From assembly GCA_028709355.1 (NCBI GenBank), contig JAQVXF010000046.1, positions 1-8,201 of the forward strand: 8,201 bases of DNA. The letters are read 5' to 3'. The stretch comes from Syntrophomonas sp. (GTDB lineage Bacteria; Bacillota; Syntrophomonadia; Syntrophomonadales; Syntrophomonadaceae). Positions 1-5,466 of this stretch are shown here, in pieces; the first letter of the stretch is position 1; every line of letters begins with the position of its first letter. The notes below the pieces were generated by a model. The model made no database searches and was not told where the DNA came from. It saw only the letters and a program-made list of their open reading frames with translations. A program made the translations under genes and the position numbers.

Positions 1-1014
1 CGCCTTATTGGTGCGGGCGTGGTGGTAGACCACCGGTATCCCCTCCGGCAGCATAGGCAGCAGGTCTTTTTTGATCCGGTTGCGGTTTTTACTTATCAAG
101 GAATTGGCCGCCGCCAGGATCTGGGGAGTAGAACGGTAATTGTGCAGCATCATGATGGTGCGGACGCCGGGGAATTGCTGATCGAATTCCAGCAGATAGC
201 GCACACTGGCCCCCCGCCAGGTGTAGATGGTCTGGTCCGGATCGCCCACGATGAAGAGGTTGCGGTGGTAAGCGCACAGAACCTTCATCAGCCGGTACTG
301 CAGCTCATCGATATCCTGGTACTCGTCGATCATGATGTATTCCAGCCGTTGCTGCCATTTCAGCCGGATAATATCGTCCGTTTCGAAGATGTACAGCACG
401 AATTTGATAAGGTCGTTGTAGTCCAGGCCGAAACATTTTTTCTCCTGGTAGAGATAGCCGTAGAAGATGATGTCGGCGGCCTCCACGGCATCGACGTATT
501 TCTGCTTGAGCCGGTCCAGGGGCAACTCGATCATGGCCTGGTAGTACTCGGGTTCCTTGAAGATCTTGCGGATCTCGATCATGTCCCGGGCCTTGGCGAA
601 GGTCATGTGCCGCAGGGTCAGGCCCCGTTCCTCGTAGATGATCTTCAGCATGGTGTCGATATCGGAGTTGTCCAGCACCAGGAAGCTCTTGGGATACTGC
701 ACCGCGTTGATGTCCTCCTGCAGGACCGACACGCAGAAGCTGTGGAAGGTGCTGATGTAACCGGTATCGTTGTCGCCAGTCAGGAACCGGATGCGCTGTT
801 TCATCTCCTGGGCTGATTTATTGGTAAAAGTCACGCACAGGATGTTGGCGGGCATGATGCCGATCTCGTTGACCAAGTAGGCGAAGCGGTGCGAGAGAGC
901 CCGGGTTTTGCCCGAACCGGCCCCGGCGATGACCCGGATGAAGCCCTCGGTAGCGGTCACTGCCTCTCGCTGCTGTTGGTTGAGTCCCTCCAATAGGTCG
1001 CTCACGTGTTTCAC
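1..1014 (-). CDS. UvrD/PcrA-like ATP-dependent DNA helicase, N-terminal 338 residues (runs off left edge)
   Basis: Superfamily 1A DNA helicase; the family unwinds DNA with 3'-5' polarity in repair and replication restart, in the cytoplasm. Translation from the GTG at 1014 begins VKHVSDLLEGLNQQQREAV, the usual Q-motif opening. Visible motifs are Walker A AGAGSGKT (residues 30-37), motif Ia VTFTNKSA (about 61-68), motif II/Walker B DEYQDID (230-236), motif III GDPDQTIYTWRGA (257-269) and the motif IV arginine in NYRSTPQIL (R294). Typical PcrA/UvrD proteins carry DEYQDTN and GDxDQSIYxxRGA, so this looks like the separate UvrD-like paralogue group common in Firmicutes rather than canonical PcrA. 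Motifs V and VI and the rest of a roughly 700-residue protein lie outside the window. A second GTG at 1005 is an equally possible start; neither has a strong ribosome site, and an in-frame stop at 1065-1063 rules out longer forms. It lies 61 bases after the small gene and probably shares its transcript. Confidence 0.93.
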   Translation of the reverse strand, partial: MKHVSDLLEGLNQQQREAVTATEGFIRVIAGAGSGKTRALSHRFAYLVNEIGIMPANILCVTFTNKSAQEMKQRIRFLTGDNDTGYISTFHSFCVSVLQEDINAVQYPKSFLVLDNSDIDTMLKIIYEERGLTLRHMTFAKARDMIEIRKIFKEPEYYQAMIELPLDRLKQKYVDAVEAADIIFYGYLYQEKKCFGLDYNDLIKFVLYIFETDDIIRLKWQQRLEYIMIDEYQDIDELQYRLMKVLCAYHRNLFIVGDPDQTIYTWRGASVRYLLEFDQQFPGVRTIMMLHNYRSTPQILAAANSLISKNRNRIKKDLLPMLPEGIPVVYHHARTNKA

Positions 1015-1075
1015 CGCCCGTCCCGGAGATCTATTCGGCCTGCCGCCGGCGCTGGGTCCAGCCTATGATTGAGAA

Positions 1076-1315
1076 TTACAGCGGCCGACAATAGCGGGCC
1101 GCGATGGTGATAAAGGTCTTGGATATCTGTTCATTGTAGGCCACGAAATACATGGAGTGCTGGCTGTCCAACCCGTAACCGTAGACGTCCAGGACAGTAC
1201 CCTTGGGGATAATCTCCATATCGCTGACCATTTCTCCTTTGCGGAAACGGGTATTCTCTTCTCTGGTGACACGGGCCTGGTTATCGCGGATCTCTACTAT
1301 TGCCTTGAATAACAT
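1076..1315 (-). CDS. Small unrecognised protein (79 aa) upstream of the helicase
   Basis: I do not recognise a family. The protein starts MLFKAIVEIRDNQARVTREE and contains the stretch IIPKGTVLDVYGYGLDSQHS (residues 36-55). It is short, has no membrane segment or signal peptide, and alternates hydrophobic and charged residues in a way that suggests a small beta-rich (possibly SH3-like) fold; that is a guess. The ATG at 1315 is preferred because GGGAAAGG lies about 10 bases upstream. An in-frame GTG at 1345 would add 10 residues but has no ribosome site. A good promoter lies at 1430-1402, giving a leader of about 80 bases. The helicase begins 61 bases downstream on the same strand with no terminator visible between them. 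Support for it being a real gene is the promoter, the ribosome site and the position; no homology can be claimed here. Confidence 0.7.
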   Translation of the reverse strand: MLFKAIVEIRDNQARVTREENTRFRKGEMVSDMEIIPKGTVLDVYGYGLDSQHSMYFVAYNEQISKTFITIAARYCRPL

Positions 1316-1401
1316 CTTCCATCTGCCTTTCCCAGCAAAATACACAGATAATAATAACAGAATCGCAAGCAGATGTAATAGAACTTGTGTTCGATAATGT
1401 G

Positions 1402-1430
1402 AGTATAGAGGTTTTATTTACACCAGGCAA
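1402..1430 (-). promoter_or_regulatory. Sigma-A-type promoter for the small gene and helicase
   Basis: Read on the minus strand, a -35 box TTGCCT (1430-1425, 4 of 6 consensus bases) is followed by a 17-base spacer and a -10 box TATACT (1407-1402, 5 of 6). The spacer is ideal and AT-rich. Transcription would start near 1395, about 80 bases before the ATG at 1315. This is the best-formed promoter in the window by spacing. Confidence 0.55.
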
Positions 1431-1553
1431 GTGAAAATTGGGCAGCAGGGGGAGGCGCGAGGTCCATGCACCCAGAATTCGTTGGGGTGAGCTAGCTGAT
1501 AAAACATCGCTTCTTGTAAAAAGCTGCCGATATTCGCTCGGGTCAACATCTTA

Positions 1554-1559
1554 TATAAT
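1554..1559 (+). promoter_or_regulatory. Possible -10 box for the flavoprotein gene
   Basis: A perfect TATAAT lies 66 bases before the ATG at 1626, which is a plausible distance. No acceptable -35 hexamer is found 16-18 bases upstream (the sequence there is TATTCG) and there is no TGn extension. The gene must have a promoter in this gap because its left neighbour is divergent, but this hexamer is only a candidate. Confidence 0.25.
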
Positions 1560-1625
1560 GATGATAGCTAAGTGGGGAGAACGATGGGGAGACATCCCAG
1601 CGATAAACGAGGGAGGCGATCAGGC

Positions 1626-2957
1626 ATGGCTAAGCTATTGGTGATAGGAGCGGTGGCAGCCGGGACCAGCGCCGCGGCCAAGGCCCGGCGGGTGGATCCG
1701 CAGTTGGAGATCAAGGTGTTTGCTGAGGGTGAGCATATCTCCTATGGCGCTTGCGGCCTTCCCTATTTTATCGGCGGGGTGATTGGCTCCAAGGAGAAAC
1801 TGCTGCACCGTTCCATTGAGAGTTTTGCTCAGCAGGGTATCATGGTGCAAACCTTGTGCCGGGCTACCGCCATCGACCTGCAGCAACGCGAGGTGGTTTT
1901 CCAGGATCTGGTGGGGCAACGACGTTTTCAAGAAAGCTATGATCAACTGGTGATTGCAACCGGGGGGCGGCCAGTGGTGCTGGACTGGCCGGGGCTGGAC
2001 TGGCCCGGTATCTTCACCCTGCGTACCGTCAACGATGGAGTGGCCATCAGGGCCTATCTGCAACAGCAGCAGCCCCAGCAGGCGCTTATTATCGGCGCCG
2101 GCTACATTGGATTGGAGATGGCCGAGAACTTGACCGACCTGGGCATCCCGGTGACCCTGGTGGAACGTGGGTCCCAGATAGCCCCTAACATGGATGCCGA
2201 CATGGCGGCCATAATCCAGCAACATCTGGAAGGGCACGGGATAAAGGTACTGCTGGACCAGGAAATAGTCGGATTTGTGGGGGGCGCAAGGGTAGAGGCG
2301 GCCCTGACTGCCCGCGGCACCATACCGGCCGATTTCGTTCTGGTAGCCATCGGGGTGCGTCCCAATACTGATTTGGCGGCGGCTGCCGGCATCCGTCTGG
2401 GAGTCAGCAATGCCATCCAGGTCAACCTCCGTATGGAGACCAATGTGCCAGGGGTATATGCGGCGGGGGACTGCGCTGCCACCACCAGTTTGGTCACCGG
2501 GGAAGAAGTATATGTACCCATGGGCACTACCGCCAACAAGCAGGGCCGGGTGGCCGGCGAGAATGCGGCCGGCGGGGAAGCGGTTTTCAAAGGGGTGCTG
2601 GGGACCGGTATCGCACGGGTACATGACCTGGAGATATCCCGTACCGGCTTGACGGAACAGGAGTGTAACCGCAAAGGGATCCCAGCTGTCAGCCACCAGG
2701 TGCAATGCCGTACCGCCGCCTTGCCCGGGCTGGCTGGGGATGTGTGGGTGAAGATGAGCGCCGCTGCCAACAGTGGGCGCATCCTGGGGGCCCAGATTGT
2801 GGGGCGCTCCGGTTCCGGCAAACGGATCGACGCCATTGCCGCGGCTATAACCATGGGAGCCACATTAAAGGACATGTATGATTTCGACATGGCTTATTCG
2901 CCTCCCTTCAGCCCGGTCTGGGACCCAGTCCTGTTGTGCCTTAACCAGTTCAAGTAG
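1626..2957 (+). CDS. FAD-dependent pyridine nucleotide-disulfide oxidoreductase, CoA-disulfide reductase / NADH oxidase type
   Basis: Cytoplasmic flavoprotein of 443 residues, close to the roughly 440 usual for single-cysteine CoA-disulfide reductases and related NADH oxidases. These use NAD(P)H to reduce CoA disulfide, related disulfides or polysulfide, or oxygen. In order: the N-terminal FAD-binding loop GAVAAGTSAAAKARR (8-22); the redox-active cysteine in YGACGLPYFIGG at C43, the position used in Staphylococcus aureus CoA-disulfide reductase; the NAD(P)H-binding motif IIGAGYIGLE (155-164); the second FAD motif GVYAAGDCA with D282; and a C-terminal dimerisation domain ending AYSPPFSPVWDP with Y424. 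The other tyrosine motif of the subfamily (YYPG) reads ALPG here (365-368), so strict CoA-disulfide specificity is uncertain. There is no rhodanese or other extra domain. The ATG at 1626 is chosen because GGGAGG lies 9 bases upstream; an 18-residue in-frame extension from 1572 lacks such a site and would precede the normal FAD motif start. No clear terminator follows. Confidence 0.9.
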   Translation: MAKLLVIGAVAAGTSAAAKARRVDPQLEIKVFAEGEHISYGACGLPYFIGGVIGSKEKLLHRSIESFAQQGIMVQTLCRATAIDLQQREVVFQDLVGQRRFQESYDQLVIATGGRPVVLDWPGLDWPGIFTLRTVNDGVAIRAYLQQQQPQQALIIGAGYIGLEMAENLTDLGIPVTLVERGSQIAPNMDADMAAIIQQHLEGHGIKVLLDQEIVGFVGGARVEAALTARGTIPADFVLVAIGVRPNTDLAAAAGIRLGVSNAIQVNLRMETNVPGVYAAGDCAATTSLVTGEEVYVPMGTTANKQGRVAGENAAGGEAVFKGVLGTGIARVHDLEISRTGLTEQECNRKGIPAVSHQVQCRTAALPGLAGDVWVKMSAAANSGRILGAQIVGRSGSGKRIDAIAAAITMGATLKDMYDFDMAYSPPFSPVWDPVLLCLNQFK

Positions 2958-3003
2958 CCCGGAGCAGGGCAAAGACAGTTAGGCGGCCGCCGACCGGCAA
3001 CCT

Positions 3004-3033
3004 TTTACCGGGAAGATGGTTTACATGTATAAT
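3004..3033 (+). promoter_or_regulatory. Promoter candidate for the trehalose operon
   Basis: A perfect -10 box TATAAT (3028-3033) sits 18 bases after a moderate -35 box TTTACC (3004-3009, 4 of 6 consensus bases). The -10 box overlaps an 8-base palindrome TACATGTA (3022-3029). Predicted start of transcription is near 3040, giving an unusually long leader of about 195 bases before the ATG at 3234. Read-through from the flavoprotein gene, which lacks an obvious terminator, is also possible. Confidence 0.45.
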
Positions 3034-3042
3034 AAGCGATGA

Positions 3043-3057
3043 AGAGTAGTATACTCT
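3043..3057 (+). repeat. Perfect inverted repeat just after the predicted transcription start
   Basis: AGAGTA (3043-3048) and TACTCT (3052-3057) are exact reverse complements separated by three bases. The repeat lies about 4-18 bases after the predicted start of the trehalose operon transcript. It could be an operator for a dimeric repressor or a hairpin at the 5' end of the mRNA; the sequence alone does not decide. Confidence 0.4.
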
Positions 3058-3128
3058 GGCCTCGATCGTGGAGGTCGACGTCTTTGTTATGGGTCTTGTG
3101 ATTATCAGGATCATTGGGGACGAGCAGT

Positions 3129-3157
3129 CCGCCGCCCGGCAATAAGCGGGTCAGCGG
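3129..3157 (+). repeat. GC-rich leader hairpin
   Basis: CCGC (3129-3132) pairs with GCGG (3154-3157), and after a small internal loop CCCG (3135-3138) pairs with CGGG (3147-3150), plus a G-T pair. The closing loop is eight bases. A further small hairpin, GGGC-AGA-GCCC (3169-3179), follows. No U-tract comes after either, so they are not ordinary intrinsic terminators. Confidence 0.35.
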
Positions 3158-3194
3158 ATGCCTGGTAGGGGCAGAGCCCGGCGTGATGAATTAT

Positions 3195-3209
3195 GGTTCG
3201 GATCGAACC
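3195..3209 (+). repeat. Perfect leader hairpin ahead of the trehalose synthase ribosome site
   Basis: GGTTCG (3195-3200) and CGAACC (3204-3209) are exact reverse complements with a three-base loop. The hairpin ends about 10 bases before the ribosome binding site AGGGAG (3220-3225) of the gene at 3234, close enough to influence ribosome access. It has the same arm and loop size as the repeat at 3043-3057 but a different sequence. Confidence 0.4.
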
Positions 3210-3233
3210 TGAGTCATTTAGGGAGAAGCACCA

Positions 3234-5447
3234 ATGGGTAAAATGATCATCATCTCCAATCGCCTGCCGATAACCGTCAACCGCGGGGAAAACGGTTTTG
3301 AATATACCTGGAGTATCGGCGGACTGGCCACCGGACTGAAGAGTTACCACACCCGCTCCGACAGCATATGGGTGGGGTGGTCGGGGATGGCCCAAGAGGA
3401 CATAGTCAAGCGGGAGAAAGCCGCCATCCAGCGGGAACTGAAACAGAGGTACCGTTGTCTCGCCGTTACCCTTTCCCAAGATGAGGTCGAACAGTATTAC
3501 AATGGATTCTGTAACCGCACCATCTGGCCCCTGTTCCATTATTTCACCGCTAAAACCGAATACGATGCCGAGACCTGGCGGGTCTATCAAGCTGTCAACC
3601 GCAAGTTTTTCGCCGCTGTCGACCGGCTTATCCAACCGGGTGATACGGTCTGGATCCACGATTACCAACTGATGCTGCTGCCGCAGATGATCAAAGCCCG
3701 CCATCCCGAGGCCCGGGTGGCCTTTTTCCTGCACATCCCGTTTCCTTCCTTCGAGGTTTTCCGGCTGATGGTCTGGCGCGAGCCCATCCTGCGAGGCTTG
3801 CTGGGGGCCGATCTGATCGGCTTCCATACCTACGAGTACGTACGCCATTTCCTCAGCAGCGTACGCCGACTGTTGGGGCTGGACCATAAACTGTACCGGA
3901 TAAGTTACGGAAACCGCATCGTCCAGGTGGATGCATTTCCGATGGGTATAGATTACGAACATTTTGCCCGCGGGGCCGGCCATCGCGATTTCATGGCGGA
4001 GGTGGCCCAGCTGTTTACCCGCAATCTGGAGATCAAGAACATCCTCTCCATCGACCGGCTCGATTACACTAAGGGTATCCCCCAGCGCATCCGCGCCTTC
4101 GATCTCTTCCTGGAACGCTATCCCGAATACCGTGAAAAGGTCCGCCTGACCCTGGTAGTGGCCCCCTCTCGGGCGGCGGTGCCGGAATATGACAACCTCA
4201 AAAAAGAGGTTTTCGAGCTGGTCAGCCAGGTCAACGGCAAGTACGCCACTATCAACTGGATGCCGGTCTGGATGTTCTACCAGACCTTCTCCCAGGATAA
4301 ACTGATCGCCTTGTACAAATATTCGGACGTGTTGTTAGTGACTCCTTTGCGGGATGGGATGAACCTGGTGGCCAAGGAATATATAGCCACCCGGACCGAC
4401 CTGGGCGGGATGCTGGTCATCAGCGAGACCGCTGGAGCCGCCAGCGAACTGAGTGAAGCGGTGGTGGTGAATCCCCATGACACCGATGCCATCGCCGATG
4501 GGATCAAGTATGCCCTGGATATGTCCAGCGAAGACAAGATGGCAGTCAACCGGCTCCTCCATGAGCGGCTCAAAATCTATACGGTCCATTATTGGGCGGA
4601 AGACCTGCTGCAGGCTCTGGAAAATGCGGTCCGGAACACGGCCCTGACCATCTCGCCTGATATCAGCAATAACCTGCCCCTCCTGGAGAATGCCTATCGT
4701 ACCGCCAGTCACCGCCTGCTGCTGCTGGATTATGACGGCACCCTGGTGGGCTTCAAGCCCAAGCCGGAGCAGGCCAAGCCAGACAAGGAACTGAAACGGC
4801 TGTTGGCCAGGCTGGCCAGCGACCCGCTCAACACGGTGGTGATCATCTCCGGCCGGGACAAGAAGGTGCTGGACGAGTGGCTGGGCGATCTCCACCTGCA
4901 CTTCATGGCCGCCCACGGGCTGTGGTGGCGTCATCCGGACCAGGAGTGGAGTATGACTATTTCCCTCGACAATGACTGGAAACCATCGGTGCGCAACGTG
5001 TTGGAGATGTTTAGCAACCGCATGCCGGGTTCGCTGATCGAAGAGAAGGAATACTCGCTGGCGTTTCACTATCGACAATGTGAGCCGGACATGGCCGAGG
5101 TCAAGCTGGGCGAGATCAGGGAAGCCCTGATCTATATGACCCAAACCACGACCCTGGGACTGCAGGAAGGCAATAAGGTCCTGGAAGTGAAGGACAGCCG
5201 CGTCAACAAGGGTTTTGTAGCCTCCAGCTTCATTCACAACCAGGATTATGACTTTATTTTGGGGGTAGGTGACGATTTCACTGATGAGAACCTGTTCATG
5301 GCCCTGCCCCCGCAGGCGTTCTCGGTGAAGGTAGGAGCGGGGGAGACCAATGCCCGCTACTGCGTGCATTCCTGGCAGACCATCCGGGCCATATTGAAAA
5401 GGTTTGCCCAACTGAGCGCCCAGCATAAATCTCAGCAAAGCCATTAG
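3234..5447 (+). CDS. Bifunctional trehalose-6-phosphate synthase/phosphatase (OtsA-OtsB fusion)
   Basis: This 737-residue cytoplasmic protein joins both steps of trehalose synthesis: UDP-glucose plus glucose 6-phosphate to trehalose 6-phosphate, then dephosphorylation to trehalose. The length is close to the sum of separate OtsA and OtsB. The N-terminal GT20 synthase domain (about 1-470) opens with IIISNRLPI and IGGLATGL and shows HDYQLMLLP (H142, D143), FFLHIPFPS (H167), the phosphate/UDP-binding pair in DRLDYTKG (R275, K280) and DGMNLVAKEY (D374, E382), the counterparts of E. coli OtsA R262, K267, D361 and E369. A short linker leads to a HAD phosphatase domain (about 490-730) with nucleophile motif DYDGT (D499, D501), SGR (539-541), AAHG (559-562) and the metal-binding GDDFTDE (D680, D681, D684). 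All key residues are present, so both activities should be intact. The start has AGGGAG 8 bases upstream. It is the first gene of the operon; the GH65 gene begins 19 bases downstream. Confidence 0.95.
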   Translation: MGKMIIISNRLPITVNRGENGFEYTWSIGGLATGLKSYHTRSDSIWVGWSGMAQEDIVKREKAAIQRELKQRYRCLAVTLSQDEVEQYYNGFCNRTIWPLFHYFTAKTEYDAETWRVYQAVNRKFFAAVDRLIQPGDTVWIHDYQLMLLPQMIKARHPEARVAFFLHIPFPSFEVFRLMVWREPILRGLLGADLIGFHTYEYVRHFLSSVRRLLGLDHKLYRISYGNRIVQVDAFPMGIDYEHFARGAGHRDFMAEVAQLFTRNLEIKNILSIDRLDYTKGIPQRIRAFDLFLERYPEYREKVRLTLVVAPSRAAVPEYDNLKKEVFELVSQVNGKYATINWMPVWMFYQTFSQDKLIALYKYSDVLLVTPLRDGMNLVAKEYIATRTDLGGMLVISETAGAASELSEAVVVNPHDTDAIADGIKYALDMSSEDKMAVNRLLHERLKIYTVHYWAEDLLQALENAVRNTALTISPDISNNLPLLENAYRTASHRLLLLDYDGTLVGFKPKPEQAKPDKELKRLLARLASDPLNTVVIISGRDKKVLDEWLGDLHLHFMAAHGLWWRHPDQEWSMTISLDNDWKPSVRNVLEMFSNRMPGSLIEEKEYSLAFHYRQCEPDMAEVKLGEIREALIYMTQTTTLGLQEGNKVLEVKDSRVNKGFVASSFIHNQDYDFILGVGDDFTDENLFMALPPQAFSVKVGAGETNARYCVHSWQTIRAILKRFAQLSAQHKSQQSH

Positions 5448-5451
5448 AAAT

Positions 5452-5457
5452 GGGGAG
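5452..5457 (+). promoter_or_regulatory. Ribosome binding site that sets the GH65 start
   Basis: GGGGAG abuts an in-frame ATG at 5458 with no spacer, which is too close for initiation there. It lies 9 bases before the next in-frame ATG at 5467. The spacing therefore favours 5467 and removes three residues from the longest open frame. Confidence 0.65.
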
Positions 5458-5466
5458 ATGGTAGCG

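Larger units (their letters stand above)
1316..1625. other. Divergent intergenic region (310 bases)
   Basis: This gap separates the leftward small gene/helicase pair from the rightward flavoprotein. The part from about 1340 to 1425 is AT-rich and holds the leftward promoter and its untranslated leader, including a weak GAAC-TTGT-GTTC hairpin at 1381-1392. The part from 1438 to 1625 holds a purine-rich stretch, an 8-base palindrome AGCTAGCT (1490-1497), a TATAAT hexamer, a short hairpin TGGGG-AGACA-TCCCA (1585-1599) and the flavoprotein ribosome site GGGAGG (1611-1616). I see no tRNA, riboswitch or convincing gene in it. Confidence 0.6.

Noticed and set aside
19..816. Plus-strand open frame of 265 codons at the left end
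   Set aside because: The minus strand here encodes an unambiguous helicase with Walker A, Walker B and motif III. The plus frame is a low-complexity shadow rich in Val, Asp, Leu and His.
1438..1644. Short open frame (68 codons) in the divergent gap
   Set aside because: It starts with TTG, has no suitable ribosome site, spans the TATAAT and ribosome site of the flavoprotein gene and overlaps its start.
1635..2705. Antisense open frame (356 codons) opposite the flavoprotein gene
   Set aside because: It mirrors a well-supported oxidoreductase, has no recognisable motif, and is rich in His, Gln, Pro and Gly as expected for a shadow frame.
2982..3014. Possible terminator after the flavoprotein gene (GGCGGCCGCC palindrome and CCGG...CCGG around a TTTT)
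   Set aside because: The only T-run falls inside the loop rather than after a stem, and the palindrome has no loop or following T-tract, so it does not fit an intrinsic terminator.
3190..3212. tRNA-like GGTTCG segment in the leader
   Set aside because: It resembles a T-arm sequence only locally. No acceptor stem, anticodon arm or D-arm can be placed around it, so it is treated as a hairpin.
3111..3983. Minus-strand open frame (290 codons) reaching into the leader of the trehalose operon
   Set aside because: Most of it is antisense to the conserved GT20 domain, and it shows no recognisable motif.
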